64,000 nucleotides of DNA, taken from assembly GCF_032854445.1 (NCBI RefSeq), contig NC_088300.1, forward strand, positions 62,162,984 to 62,226,983, read 5' to 3'. Position numbers and translations under genes: made by a program. The stretch comes from Liolophura sinensis. Its lineage: Eukaryota; Mollusca; Polyplacophora; Chitonida; Chitonidae. Below the pieces are notes generated by a model, which saw only the letters and a list, made by a program, of their open reading frames with translations, was not told where the DNA came from and did not search any database. How positions within the stretch are numbered: position 1 is the stretch's first letter; the number at the start of each line of letters is the position of its first letter. Positions 23,800 to 37,216 of the stretch are shown piece by piece.

Positions 23800-25050
23800 T
23801 ACAGCTTTCCGTGAAGACCAACTCCTGGATTTGCGTGCGAGGTTTTGATAGTTTCTGATCTTGTTTTCTTGCATTTGGATTAACTTTGATGCCCTCCTAA
23901 TCACATGGAACACCATTCATTGTCTCTTGGTTTAAACATGTCCTCACCGGAAAACGGCTGTAGTATGGCTTAAAGTGATGTTAAGACATTTTATCATTCA
24001 TTCATTCATTCATCCGTGCATCTGGATTGTTTCCCCGCCTAGAAAGTGTGTCATGGCTTTTCCTCACCTCTGTCCAGTATTAATGGTCTTTTATTTTATT
24101 GCACTCCTAGATAAACCAGGATTCTGCTGGTGCACTATGCATGTCAGAGACCTGATCCCTTTGCAGTGTTTTTATATGTTCATTGCGATGACAACACACC
24201 ATTTTGTGCAACTCTAGACGAGGTACATCTAAAATTGCAATTACCATCACTGCAATTTTTTAAAAATAGTTTTTCTTAAGCCATGGTGCCAGGTCTCGTG
24301 TACTTTGCTACTATTTAATCATTTACATTAACAGTTATAATAAAGCCTTTTCTGAGGTAAATTGATAAGATGCATTCACGGGTTACGTGTGACCATGTCA
24401 CGTGTGACCATTATCACACCGTCGTCGTTTCTCTGGTATAACTGTGTATATATGCTCTATGCTTTTTTTTTTATTATACTATAGGCCTTGCCGCTATAAT
24501 GAGTTACAAAGTACCTGAGCTTTGAGCTACCGGATAAAACTTTTGAGCTACCTGGTCAAACTGTTTGAAGAAAAAAACGTAAAGGATTGTTAATCTGAAC
24601 CGTGTGTACCAGTGATTGGTTACTCATTAAAACCACTTAGCATACGCTTCATCTGGCTCGTCAGTGATTACCGTTTGAATATGCGCTCGCGTTGAATTCA
24701 ATTTTACCTCATCCTGGAACCTGACAGTGGTCTTATAATTGAAATTCTTTTCAATGTAGCGTTAATTTAATCTGATAACTGAATAAATGAAATCAAATTT
24801 GGCATGCCCTCTATTCATCTCGGATCAGGCTATCTCCCCTGTCAAGAAACTGCTCGCATATTCAGATGTTCATCATCGAACTTCGCCCAGTATCGGAGTC
24901 GTTCGCTGTCACATGCACTTCAGCTATACCATAAACATAGAGGCTGTGATTTGACTCTGCAGTCGTATAGACTGCAAACAACTGGATAGTTATGAACGAC
25001 ACCCGTAAATGTCTTATATTGTTGTTTGTTTATATATTTATTTAGACACT
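23800..25050. other. No recognised gene; short ATTC tract
   Basis: Five ATTC repeats lie at 23995-24013. Otherwise unique AT-rich DNA with frames under 85 codons and no motif. Confidence 0.5.
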
Positions 25051-25061
25051 TACTACTCTGG

Positions 25062-25302
25062 GTTAGCGAGCTAGCGCAGCGCAATGACCCAGGAGTCTCT
25101 CACCAATGCGGTCGCTGTGAGTTCAAGCTCAGCTCATGCTGGCTTCCTCTCCGGCTGTACGTGGGAAGGTCTGTCAGCAACCTGCGGATGGTCGTGGGTT
25201 TTCCCCGGGCTGTGCCCTGTTTCCTCCAACCACAATGCTGGCCGCCGTCGTATAAGTGAAATATTCTTGAGTGCGGCGTAAAACACCAATCAAATAAATA
25301 AA
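25062..25302 (+). mobile_element. TRNA-derived SINE, slightly 5'-truncated, with target-site duplication
   Basis: Begins at 'gttagcgagctagcgcagcg', so the first bases and most of the A-box are missing. The body and 3' domain are well kept ('gaaatattcttgagtgcggc', 'aaaacaccaatcaaataaat'). TACTACTCTGG at 25051-25061 and TACTACACTGG at 25303-25313 match at 10 of 11 positions and form the target-site duplication. The frames at 25026-25259, 25084-25281 and 25100-25348 lie within it. Confidence 0.9.
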
Positions 25303-25313
25303 TACTACACTGG

Positions 25314-27983
25314 TATCTTCCTGATGTGAAAGGATTTAAATGTGTCATTAATTTGTATCATGACTTATAGAGTAAAATAATACAGATTTTAGGAAAATCT
25401 TGATCACGTGAGGACATGTTCTTTCCTTTGGACAAGCGGCCTGTATCTGTTTGATATCCTAAGCGATAATAGAAACGGACAAGCAAGGCACACATGGATC
25501 ACGTGACCCGAATTGGTTGAGAAGAGGTGTCAATTAGTCCCAGTGATGGCTGAAAGTCGATTGCGTGTTAGACTTGTGAGAGCCGGAGAGGGCAGACCTC
25601 TGGCATCGGAAACCGGGCGGCCCAACAGCATATGAACAATACATTGACCGCTGTCGTGTGCAAAACACCAGCAACGACTTGTGGTTGGCGCAGGGTAATA
25701 CGAGGTGCCCACTGCTCCACTGATACGGACACGGAAATAATGCAGAACGATTCATCAAAGCATACGAGCCATTCCATTGCCAGCAACAGGAGAAATTGGA
25801 GAATGGAACAAGCTTTCAGAAACTTTAAATCCAATTTTAGATCGTGAGGTCTTAACATGACATGTTTATTTTTTACAGACCCTATTTAAGAAAATATTTA
25901 GTTCATATTTGCAGTCGTGTAGAGATTAGGAGTGCATGCGATTCGACAAAGAAAGTTAACATATTACGGGTAGATTTTGGAAGTATTGATTCCCGTGATG
26001 ACTTCACGGAAAGGAATTAAAATAAATTGTTAATTGGAGACTGGCGTGATCCCATGATTTGTTACAAGAAATAATTGCCAGTGAAAAACTGACATGTAGC
26101 TTTAGCAAAGACCGTTAATTTTGGCTATATGTCACGTGGCTTTAGGATATAAGTGTTCGGAAGAACTGAACACCGAAAGATGCCTTAGTGAATCCGTCCT
26201 AATTTCCTACCTAATATGCTTTCTTAGTTTTTTGGCTGTTTGTGTTGAACGGTGTTTTGGAAATTGATCTTGGGACTATGGACCCGGAACGTAAATTTGG
26301 TTGACAGTATACTAATGTCTGTTTTGATGCAACACGCTTAATATCGCTCCTTCCAAATCATGTTTGAAGGCTAGTTTTCTCGAAAGGTGTCCAAACAAAA
26401 CGATTTGCATTAAATAATATATGAGTAACAGGGGCGAGTATTTACGTTGTTCGTTGGAAGACGGCATTGGTGACATTTATATAGGCAGTTGTAAATGAGG
26501 ATAACCCAAGCATAGATATCTAGTCCGAGAGAATGCGAGAGATTGGATTACATGCAGACTTAGAGGATAATAATAAGTGGCGATAAAACATATCATTGCT
26601 GACCAAACGCCCGAGATTGTCCTGCAGAGTGATGGACAACAATACGTGCGGACGGGTGTCTGTTGTAGGATACCAGGGTATCGACTGCGCTCCGATGGCC
26701 CCATTGAGGCAGCAGTTAATGGGCTGTTCCCCACCAGATCTGAGGGCAATGGCTATCGACTGGTCACCTTGGAGATGATCAATAGGCAGGCATCAATGTA
26801 AAGTCGGCTGATGTCCGGGGTTAAATATGTGTACATGATGAAAACTATTGAGATTTCTTTTCAGTTGTTTGCCGGACTGTTTGTATGCAGATTCTCCGGA
26901 ACTTCAAACACTTTAGGCACGTACTTGGTGCTGAAGCTATTGAGCCAAGAGAACAAGCAAAACGGAAGAAGGGTTGTATGGACCCTCGGATTTTGAAGTA
27001 CTCAAGGGTTAAGGATCTAGTGAAATCGTAGGAAAGGGGAGACGGGGTGTGTGGGGGGGAGGGGGACGGAAGAGGGGCAGATCCTAATCTCGACGCTGTC
27101 CAGACATCCAGAGGGGACGTGTTTAATTACTAAATGTGAGGTCAACATAGTCGAGAGCGAATCCCAGTCACTCGGTGGTCATTTCAAATCAGGGTTGTGT
27201 GCTGTATTTTCAATTTGCAACTGTCTAACCGATATATCGAGTCGGTTCGCTTTTCCTGGTCGCGGAAAGTGTACCGTAAGTTCATCACAACTGTAAATAG
27301 TTGATGTATATCAACCCTACCAAGGCCGGTGTGGTGAGAAATTTCGTCAACCTGGCAAATCGTCGATGAGAAATTCCATAGAGTGTTTTTTTTGCATAAA
27401 TACATGTACATGGAAGGTCAGAATTTTAGCAGTATTGTGACGAATCTGTATAAAGATCCGCACAACGAATTCGAGTGGTACATATGTCTGTATTTCGACA
27501 TGTAGTTATGCTACGATGAGATATACACACAGCGAAAGATGAAGACGATTATTATGAGAATGGCAGGCCTCTGAAAGAATTAATGAATAATAACGGTTTA
27601 ACCTTATCACACAGAAAGATGCTTCTAAGAAACTGCTTGCATTGTACTCTGATAGTCAATAAAATACCCTGTCTAGAAAAAAATCATGTAGTTATTGCTA
27701 TCTTTGAAAGCAAATTTTCTCAGTTTTGTAAACATTCAAATATATTTTGTCTAGCACTTATGTTGACCTACAACCAGTAACTTTGAACATGAACATGTGT
27801 TATTTTTACATAAACAGTGTTGTGGACATGGTACCGTATTTGATGGAATATATTACATCTTTCTGAAGGCTTCCTTCCTGATTGCAAAATGGCATTCAAA
27901 TTAACAAAATTTGTATTCAGTTTCTGTTGCTAGTTCTGTTGTTGACATCTATATTACTGAAATTGAACCTTGAGAATATAAGG
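25314..27983. other. No recognised gene
   Basis: The strand-overlapping frames at 25530-25858 and 26477-26801 reach 90-96 codons but show no domain I know. A purine-rich stretch with G runs lies at 27028-27080. No tandem repeats seen. Confidence 0.45.
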
Positions 27984-28116
27984 GCTTACGATTATGGGGG
28001 AATCCCCCCAATGTAGCCAGCCCATAAGGACCAATCACATAAGAGTAAGGACAGATAACATCACACGATTGGCCATGCCAGGCTGGCGACACCGGTGTTT
28101 CCTGATAATCGTAAGC
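27984..28116. repeat. Short segment with 12-bp inverted ends, MITE-like
   Basis: GCTTACGATTAT at 27984-27995 is the exact reverse complement of ATAATCGTAAGC at 28105-28116. The enclosed segment is 133 bp and has a GC-rich centre. I see no clear target-site duplication. It could be a very short non-autonomous DNA element or a chance inverted repeat. Confidence 0.4.
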
Positions 28117-31100
28117 GACCATGGTTTTTGATGGGAATCCATTTTGTTAAAGGCTTTGATAGCGTGTTAGAAATGCCGTTTGGCATTCAACCAAACTGCC
28201 ACCAAGAACGAGCTATCGGGGTAATATCAGTATTTGCCAAATTCACTGACGGTGGTGCTGAGCTTTGTAGTTAGAGAGTACACTTGATTAAACCTACCTA
28301 AAATCGACAATATGGATAGACCTGGTGGAAACTACTTCATGGGCAAAAGTGTTTCTCAAAGCTGTTTACTAGCGGATGACTAGGAAGTGAGGGTAGGCAA
28401 AAGCCTAAAACAGACAGTAATTGGTACAAGAATGGTGTTCTATAAGCCGCAGCGGATTAGCGCTGATTCTATTGCAGACGAATCCGCTGTTTTGTTATTC
28501 TCATAGCACTTTTTCAATAAACAGGCTAGGCTTTAAGGCGTTGTTAACAAATGGTATTTATGTTGTTTTTAAAGAATACGGCAGCCTATTTTATTTGTAT
28601 GACATAGATCCACTTGAAATGAAATTGGTTGAGCGTGAAACGTACGCTAGAAAAGCTCATGCCCTTACTCTCAATCCTTCTATCGAATAGCCATGATTGG
28701 CTATAAACAGTTCACATAATAGAATCATACTATAAGTGCAGTGGAATCCCCGAAAGCGGTATCTAATAAGGTATGCTGCCTATGCACTTTCATGTATTTG
28801 TTATCAAAGTTATCATTAACATGTGATTTTCTTGCGTATTTTGTTAATATTTGAACCTATTTTCGAAGCTCCAAAAACATCTCAAGAGCAGTAGGAATCA
28901 TTTACAACAACAAAAAGTGTACCGTAATTAAAAGTTTGAAACAAATTTCAGTATCAGTCAAACACATAGGCACTTCTTAAGCTTTCAAAATAAGTTTCAG
29001 AGCTGTAACATTGGTTACGATCAAAGTTCTTCAAAGTTTTTGAAGGCACTGATTGAAGATGTTTTATAAAATTTTTTAAAAATATTCAACTACACATGTG
29101 GACTATCAAAATAATCATGAGATAGCATGTATAGTACAATAAGCTGTAGATGTTATAAATGTGTTGGGAATAAATAGGGAGTAGCGTTGATCTGGTGTAA
29201 GTTAGACATAGCGGCGCGTGGTTGTTAGTCCGTCCTTCAGTACGTTGTGATTATGATAACAATGACATTGGTAAAACGGTTTTGCTTGTCTTTTGATAAC
29301 TGTTGATTTGCACACAGTCGGTTGGTTGAACATCATGTCACAGTGCCATATCTCCTTAAAGGAGAAGAAACTTTTAAAAAATGACACTATAGGCTGAAAA
29401 GAGCACATTTTTGTCTATCTGGTGGTACCTGCTGCATAATTTTGGGATCTTTCCTCGCCATACAGGTAAAGCCTGAAAACGGCAAAGCTGGCGTAAATCG
29501 CTGAGTCCATCTCGTCGTCCATCTTTAACACCCTGTAATTTATGCATGGGATTTAAAATTAAAAAATTGCCGGCTTGTTCGTGTAATCTCGGAATCTACG
29601 TCCAACATTCCGGTTTCCCGATCGTTAAGTGAAAAACGAACTGTATTGTTCACTACCTTCTGGGAAGAAGGGTTCTATTGGAAATGTACGAACAGCATTT
29701 CGGCGGTTTCCCACGGCAATTCTCCTCCACATCTCCAAAAAAAACACAGAAGACTTCAGGACTAGTTCTTAGGCAAAATGGAATCGACCACGGCGGATTT
29801 TGGCGCTGACTTTATTTATAATTTATCAACTTGAAGTACGTATTAGAATTTTTGTTATGGCATGCGCCTGCGAGAAAATGCATACTCTTTTCAATGGTAT
29901 TTGTTTGATATTTTAGTTTTCTTCTCCTTTAATGTATTCTCGGTTTTCGCTTTGGCAAATGCACGTGGCTATCCACCAAGTCGTGAAGGCCAATGTGAGC
30001 GTCACTCTTGCTGGTGTAGCACTGGTGGCTATTGTACCATGATATAACAAGGACATTGGCGACTGTAACGCTCCCAAGAGGCTTGCTCTGCTCAGTGTTG
30101 GTCAAGTCAGCTTTGGCCGTTCGCCCGGTCAGGAGACAATGTGGTCGCCGATCTGCTGGAAGCTGTGAGTTAATGCGTGTAGGCGTCCTGACATAGTGAG
30201 GTAACTCTCTAATGAAGAATGGGGCTCGTATATGCAAATGTATGGGAACAGCTAGTTACTCCTCCAGCCTCATAAAACCATTGTTTCAACTTACCTAAGT
30301 GGTAACTCACGTACTGCAACCGATTTTCAAGCTTGTTTCGATCTATCGAGCATGTACGCTGTTAATTTTACAACATTTGGAAAAGTTGAAAGCAAATTGT
30401 GCATCTAAATTTTGGCTACGGTTTTTGTTTAGGTTTAGTTACTGATGAATAACCCATGTGCGTCGAAAATCAGTCACGGACTGGGTCTTTAAATTTAAGC
30501 GAGTAGCGGAAACTTCCCCTGATGTAGACTGGCTTAATAGATTCACTGAAAAGAAACGACCAACATGTGCAGAGGCTATGTCATTTAAGGTGATGAATCT
30601 CCTTTCCAACTTCCATTTGAGAGAGAAGATTGTATATTACGTAAAAAGACACAACACAATGACAGAGTTAGTTTCAGCAAATCCAAATCTTTCATCTTAC
30701 TTCATTTGACAAATAGTTGTTGAATTTTCAATGGCCGAAACAACCCTAATCCGGGATAGGTGCTTTCTACACGACAACTGATTTCAGCCAATATTTTATG
30801 ATATTGAACCAATGATATGCAATGAAAAAACACGCGATTTTACTTTTTATAAAAGGTCCCCTCAGAGGTCATGTGTTTAAGAACAAAATGGAGAGAAAAA
30901 ATCCACACGAGTATTGAAAGAAAAAAAAGAGTCGAATGATGAAAAGGCACAGTAAGACTGGTTGATCTTTCAAATTAGATTTGGTGCAAAGCTGGAGCTT
31001 TTGGCAAGAGGCGGGATTTCACCGGCTCCGGGTGTCCATTCGCAGCAAATACACTATCGTCGATTTTCTGGTTTTACGCTTGTCTCTACACTGCAGCATT

Positions 31101-31230
31101 TTGATTGGTGTATAGATCGATAGACCCTCTCTACCCCACCACCCCCACAACCACACCCTTCCATAAAAAGTGCCTTGGTTTTCTTGGGTATCCATTCTTA
31201 AACCTACAGCCGAAAAAAGTCATCATCGTG
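28117..31230. other. No recognised gene
   Basis: AT-rich unique DNA. Frames such as 30458-30709 (+, 83 codons) and 29929-30237 (-, 102 codons) have no recognisable motif or clear splice borders. Confidence 0.45.
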
Positions 31231-31326
31231 CCCGGTTTTCTCACGCCACAATGCTGGTCGCCGTCGTATAAGTGAAATATTCTTGAGTACGGCGTAAAAC
31301 ACCGATCAAATAAAATAAATAAATAA
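31231..31326 (+). mobile_element. SINE 3' fragment
   Basis: Only the last ~95 bp of the SINE are present: 'cacaatgctggtcgccgtcg', then 'aatattcttgagtacggcgt' and the AAATAAATAAATAA tail. The 3' domain is nearly identical to the copy at 8809-9082. The tRNA-related head and most of the body are absent, as expected from 5' truncation. Confidence 0.88.
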
Positions 31327-33470
31327 GGTGGTTACTTTATGTTTAGTTAACACGCAGCAGAAACCCTGGCAATATTGTATTTGTTTTCATAATGAATGAT
31401 TGGTGTTATTAATAATGATCGGCTCCGTACAAACTGGAACTCAGCATGAGCATAAACCATGTCACCACTGAGCTGGTGCAATATAATTTCCGGCTTACAT
31501 AGGGGCAGATTTGAGCCCAGTGTTCCCAAGTCAGTCTTACAGTCACGTCCCTTAGGCGTCATGTTTCAAGCCTGAGAGTCAGTTGAAATAGCGTTGAACA
31601 TTGAAGTTTGGGGGAGGGGGAAGGGTTGGGGACAATACACATTGCTCAATAACCTGAATGTGCATAATGGAGAAGCCTTCAGTGTTTAACCAACATCACG
31701 CCACAAGTGGAAACTTGCTGTATATATTTATTAGCACAACGTGCGTTGTTGTATTTATATTACATTGTTCAATATACAGATATTTGCCGGGGAGGATAAT
31801 AGACACTCTACAGATAGCCATTAATATTTATGTGACATTACCATGTAATGAAGAATGTCTAATCCACTGGAAGGCTTGATAGTATAGTGAAACAGGGGTA
31901 GCCTGCATATGGACTCGGGCTTTTTAAATCAGTTCTTAATTCGGCCCTGTGATATGTAAGTTCATTTGTTGAGGACAAGTCTGGTCTATGGATGAAATCC
32001 CGACGTTTCCTTCAGTCAGTTGGCGCTGACTGGGTCGCTCACTTGCCTATTTTAGAAAAAAACTCTTGTCATGATGTGAAACAATAAATCGCTAAGACCA
32101 CCATACATTTCAGATTATATTGTCTCTAGATCAAATACACTCGTGGCCATTAAACTGAGCCGAGGAGAGCCTACTTTGTGTAGGTGGATCCTTCAGCATG
32201 ATATATGTGACCCAAATACAAATTATTTAATGCGGTGTGTTCGACTATAGGAATAAAATCGCTTTCCTTTGTGTACGAAGTTACGTCCATTAAGTTTATA
32301 GCGTATATACATCGTCTCCAGTTGTACACAGCAACCTGCACACTACCGTCGTATAATTAAAATCTTGCTGAGTACGGCGTAACACGAATCAAAAAAAGTA
32401 ATAAGTAAGTAAATATATCGAAATAAGCATGCTAACCAATAACGGGAAGCTATTTATGAGAGTAAGCAAAAAGCACCCTGGGAAGCAAGAGTTCCAGTTC
32501 ATGCCAACACATGCCGAAGACCTGTGGTAGCTCGTTGCAAACACTAAACCATCTACAGGAATCTCCCTGGACTTGTCATGCGTGGTGTCTTTAACCTAAT
32601 GAATCCGCTAGTCTCCTGGGATAATGAAGCTAAAATTGAGTCGTTGTTATAAGGGGTTATGTAGAGGGTCTGATTCAAAAAGTCAGCCGAAATAGAATGA
32701 TTAACCGTAGACACCGAATACAAACAATTGTCATGTACCCACTCCTGGACAATTTAAGTATTACGATGAATTATAATACACTTCTGTCACCAAATGGTTA
32801 TTTGACATGATGTTCTTAAATGGGTCTTGTATTGTTATTAAACATGGAAATCCGAAGTATTGTATCGAGTACTTGTGACACCCAGTGCAGGTCTTTTTCC
32901 ATGATGGTTTATACAGTATAAATTCGAAATATGGTACGCTTTTTGGTACCAAAAGCATGATGTTACCACTTGCAAATTTCGAATGTAGATCATTTTCCTT
33001 GATTCTCCTTAACAGGTTTTCCTATGTTATTGTAAAACAGAAATAAATGATGCACTTCTTGCACCAAATGCAGATTTTTTTCCGTAAGTCATCGTAAAGC
33101 TACCATGAGAGGTGAAACGATGATCACTTCCAGGCAAATAATATGTAATGATTGGAAATAGGTCGCTCTCAGTCCCCTTGTTCTTGTATTTAAACAGCAA
33201 AAAGACCGAAAAGCGATGTTTTTATTCGGTTGACTTTTTAAGAGTCTGATCAATGGAAACCTCAGAAGTGGATCAGTCGTGGACGTTAGTGGGGTTTGGT
33301 GGTATTGACATACGGATGGCTTCGGATTGTTGACCCGCCGGGTCCAGACCGCTCTCAGGCTATATCCGTGAGGGCTGCTGATCACTTGGGGCTAAGAATA
33401 TCCTAGAATCAATCTGAGAACGGATTTTTCTGCTAATGATTATTAGGCGTCTGTTTGTAAAGACTGGATC
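31327..33470. other. No recognised gene; contains an old SINE fragment
   Basis: A G-rich patch lies at 31610-31632. The frames at 31658-31879 and 33089-33385 have no motif. Only the decayed SINE piece at 32306-32407 is recognisable. Confidence 0.45.
32306..32407 (+). mobile_element. Decayed SINE fragment
   Basis: A diverged version of the SINE body and 3' domain, with an internal deletion: 'tctccagttgtac', 'cagcaacctgc', 'accgtcgtataa', 'gctgagtacggcgtaacac' and 'aatcaaaaaaagtaataagt'. Confidence 0.65.
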
Positions 33471-33474
33471 TTTC

Positions 33475-34880
33475 TGGCCTCGACAGACCGAACAGCTCTG
33501 TAGTCTGTGGTTAAGAGGATGGGTGAAGGAACCATACCTGTAGGCTGTGTGTAAGAGGATGGGTGAACGAACCATGCCTGTAGGCTCCGTTTATGAGGGT
33601 GGGTGAACTAACCATGCCTGTAGGCTGTGCGTATGAGGGCGGGTGAAGCAACTAGGCCTGCACGCTGTGCGTATTAGGGTGGGTGAACCAACCAGGCCTG
33701 TAGGCAGTGAGTATTAGCGTGGGTGAAACAACCAGGCCGTAACCTGTGCATATTAGGGTGGGTGAACCAACCATGCCTGTAGGCTGTGCGAAAGAGGATG
33801 GGTGAACAAACCAGGCTGTAGACTGCGCGTATGAGGGCGTGTGAAGCAACTATGCCTGTAGACTGTGCGTATGAGCATGGGTGAGCTAACCAGGCCTGTA
33901 TGCTGTGTGTATGAGGATGGGTGAACGAACCATGCTTGTAGGCTGTGTGTATGAGGGTGGGTGAATGAACCATGCCTTCAGGCTGTGCGTATGAGGGCAG
34001 AGGGCGGGTGAAGCAACTAGGCCTGTATACTGTGCGTATGAGGATGGGTGAACGAACCATGTTTGTAGGCTCTGTATATTAAGGTGGGTGAAGGAACCAT
34101 GCCTCTAGGCTGTGCGTATGAGGGCGGGTGAAGCAACCAGGCCTGTAGACTGTATATATGAGCATGGGTGAACGAACCATGCCTTTAGGCTGTGTGTATG
34201 AGGGCGGCTGAAGCAACTAGGCCTGTAGGCTCTGCGTATTAGGTTGGTTGAACCAACAAGGCGGTAAACTGTGCGTATTAGGGTGGGTGAACCAACCACG
34301 CATGAAGACTGTGCGTATGAGGGTGGGTAAACCAACCAGGCATGTAGGCTGTGGGCATCAGGGTAGGTGAAGCAACCAGGCCTGTAGGCTATGCGTATGA
34401 GGGTGGGTGAACCAACCAGGCCGTGGACTGTGCGTATGAGGGTGGGTGAACCAACCAGGCCGTGGACTGTGCGTATGAGGGTAGGTGAACCAACCACGCA
34501 TGAAGACTGTGCGTATGAGGGTGGGGGAAGCAGCCAGGCTTGCCGACTGTTTGTATGAGCACGGGTGAACCAGCGAGGCCTGTAGTATGTGGCATGAGGG
34601 TGGGTGAACCAGCCAGGCTTGTAGATTGCGGGTAGGTGAGCAAGACAGGTCTGTAGGATGAGTGTATGAGGGTGGGTGAACAAATCAGGCCCGTAAGCTG
34701 TGTTATGACGGTGGGTGAACAAATCAGGCCCGTAAGCTGTGTTATGACGGTGGGTGAACCAGATAGGCCTGTAGGCTGTGTGCATGGGGGTGGGTGAACC
34801 AACCCGATCTGTAGGTTGTGTCGTGAGGGTAGGTGAGCCAGATAGGCATGTAACCTGTGTGTATGAGTTTAGATGAATTA
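33475..34880. repeat. 40-bp minisatellite, about 35 units
   Basis: The core 'gggtgaaccaaccaggcctg' followed by 'taggctgtgcgtatgagggt' repeats every 39-41 bp (for example 33521, 33561, 33601 and 33641). Two-unit blocks near 34400-34490 and 34670-34760 are nearly identical. On the minus strand this opens frames of 226 codons (34105-34785), 137 codons and 128 codons, made of ~13-residue repeats such as SYAQSTAWLVHPP. The frame changes between units and units vary in length, so these frames are probably not genes. Confidence 0.93.
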
Positions 34881-35689
34881 TGAATGTATACGAAAGTTGT
34901 GAAACCGGTTACGTCAATGGGCGGTTATAGGTGAACCGGAGGGATTTGTAAGCAGTGTATTTGGTGGTGGTGAACGGATTAACGTTGTAAGCGAACAGTT
35001 TGTTGCTTTAACTATAAGTGCAAGGAACCACAAAAATCTATAGGTAGTGGTATAAAAATGCATTGATCTAACGGGTGGTCTACTCAGTGCATTGTGCATG
35101 AGAATAATAAATATAAGATAATATAATATAATATGTAAGTCCATATGTATGCGTTGTATATGCTGAAGAATGAACAAATGTATCTGTGATGGTTTTGTGC
35201 AGAGCAAGATAATTGGACAAATTTGTAAGGGTTATGAAATGCCGTCATTGCTTTTTGCTGGGTATGTATCAAGCGCAGCCTGTATAAGGAGCATGTGGAG
35301 AACTATATTGCATCGCACCGACTAGTCCAGCTCGGAAGAGGATTGGGATAATGAGGTACAAAATGGCTTATCACTGCAGAGTGACTATTGATAAGCCGTA
35401 ACCTGGAGTTCATTAATGTGCGCTCTGGCTTGGTTCATCCAGTGGCAGCATGTGATAGGATTTTCACACAGCTATAGTCGCCTTGAATAATTTATCTGCA
35501 ATGATGTTTATAAGAAGTCTTAAGCTGTTTCATACTTAGTTGCACTATCTGAAATAGATAATTAACACTGCTGTGCCACAATATTTGGAAACCAATATCT
35601 CTCCAATCGATATTGACCAGATATGATCTCCAATGGCTAACATGGAACGCTTAAGCCTCTAACATAACTCAACGACTAACAGTGAGTTT
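34881..35689. other. No recognised feature
   Basis: AT-rich spacer with a short 'ataatataatataatat' stretch near 35118. Frames under 100 codons, no motif. Confidence 0.5.
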
Positions 35690-36070
35690 TAAGCTTCTGT
35701 GAAATCTCACCGGCCAACATGGAACCAGAATGGCCTTCGTATATTTCAGCAGCCAACGTGTAACGCGTGAGCCCCTATTACATGTCAGCAACCAACGTGG
35801 AACGTGTGAGCCCCTGGAATATCTGAGCAGCCAAAACGGAATGCGTGATCCCCCATCATATCTCAGCAGCCAACGTGGAACGCGTGAGCCCCCGTTATAT
35901 GTCACCAGCTAACGTGGAACGCGTAAGCCAATGTTATATCTCAGCAGTCAACGTTGAACGCGTGAGCCACTGTTATATCTCAGGAGCCAACGCGGAATGT
36001 GTAAGCCCCTGTTATATGTCACCAGCCAACGTTGAACGCGTAAACACCTGTTGCATCTAAGCAACAAGCG
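35690..36070. repeat. 39/40-bp tandem repeat, about 9 units
   Basis: The core 'agccaacgtggaacgcgtga' followed by 'gcccctgttatatctcagc' recurs near 35755, 35794, 35834, 35873 and onward to about 36060, with degenerate flanks on both sides. Units of 39 bp keep a frame open, giving ~13-residue repeats in frames at 35730-35912 and 35845-36060 (+) and 35669-35905 (-). Confidence 0.88.
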
Positions 36071-37216
36071 TGAAACCTTAGACCTCTCTTATATCTTTGT
36101 AGCCGATATGCATGGAGCCTGAAAGCCTTGACATTTTGCCATTTGGCTGAAGTCTTCCCAGACAACAAAGAACCTTGGACAGCATAAAGGCTTTACCGTT
36201 TTCCAGTCCCGACATCAAACACTAGGGCGGTTTTCGTTTGCAACTCAGTTATTAACATTGGGTTAACAAGCATTTCTATGACTTATAATATGCAAATATT
36301 AAAACCAGTGAGACTTTTTCACATCTGTGTTCACGCGAGAGCCTTTCTTTATTCCTGGAGTCACATGTATTAGTACGTTCTTAGGCACAAAACCACATAA
36401 GCCTTCATAAACGAGCCCAGTGCAATCTATAACTGACTACATCATTATGTAGTGGAGAAACGACGAGCAACAGTTGACTCTTGACGAAGAATGTACATGG
36501 CACGCGCCGCGTCGATTCTTTTTCAAGAATCAGCTGTTGCGAGTTGTTTCTCCTATTTAAACGTGTTTGTAGTAACGTGGCAACTATTGAATATTTTTCA
36601 AGAATCGCGCGGTGTCATTTCAAGCAAATAAGAAGAAGACGTTACATCACAATTAGCGTCAATTAATGCTTTTTCGTGCCGGCTGAGCCTCAATATTTGC
36701 ATACTTGAAAATAATACGTAGCATGATCTTTCGTGACGGTGTTACATGAAGTTTAAGCGCTTTAGCATTAGAGCTTTTAGCCAGTGGGAACTCAGTCCGT
36801 TGTACGTATTAACCAACACTGGGTGCGTAATATTATGGACGGTGACTCGGTCAATGATTAGTTGTGCGGGAAAGTAAATCTGAATTGATTTAAGCGCACA
36901 TGTAATCTGGAGAAGTCGGACCGTAGGTTGCACAATTTCTGTCACACTGACATATCAATGCCTCGAGATATCCAAAATGTTCGTAATCAGAATGGCACAA
37001 ATTAGACCCACCAGCTCACCTTAGTACAAACTCTGTTTTGTTGTTCATATTTGTGCCAAAGAGAATTGATGAACGCCACTCTGCCTTTTCTCACACTGGG
37101 AACATTTAGTGTATTTGAAATGAAGGCGAAGAACGAAACTGTCATAAAATAAATTTCATATTGATAAGAAACGAATGGACCCTTCATATATAACTTTCTT
37201 ATGTTAGACGAAGGAT
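36071..37216. other. No recognised feature
   Basis: A small hairpin, GATTCTT with AAGAATC across a 4-base loop, lies near 36515-36532, and 'tttttcaagaatc' recurs near 36594. Otherwise nothing. Confidence 0.45.

Noticed and set aside
34105-34785. 226-codon minus-strand reading frame
   Set aside because: Made of the 40-bp minisatellite; units vary in length and overlapping alternative frames exist. No domain.
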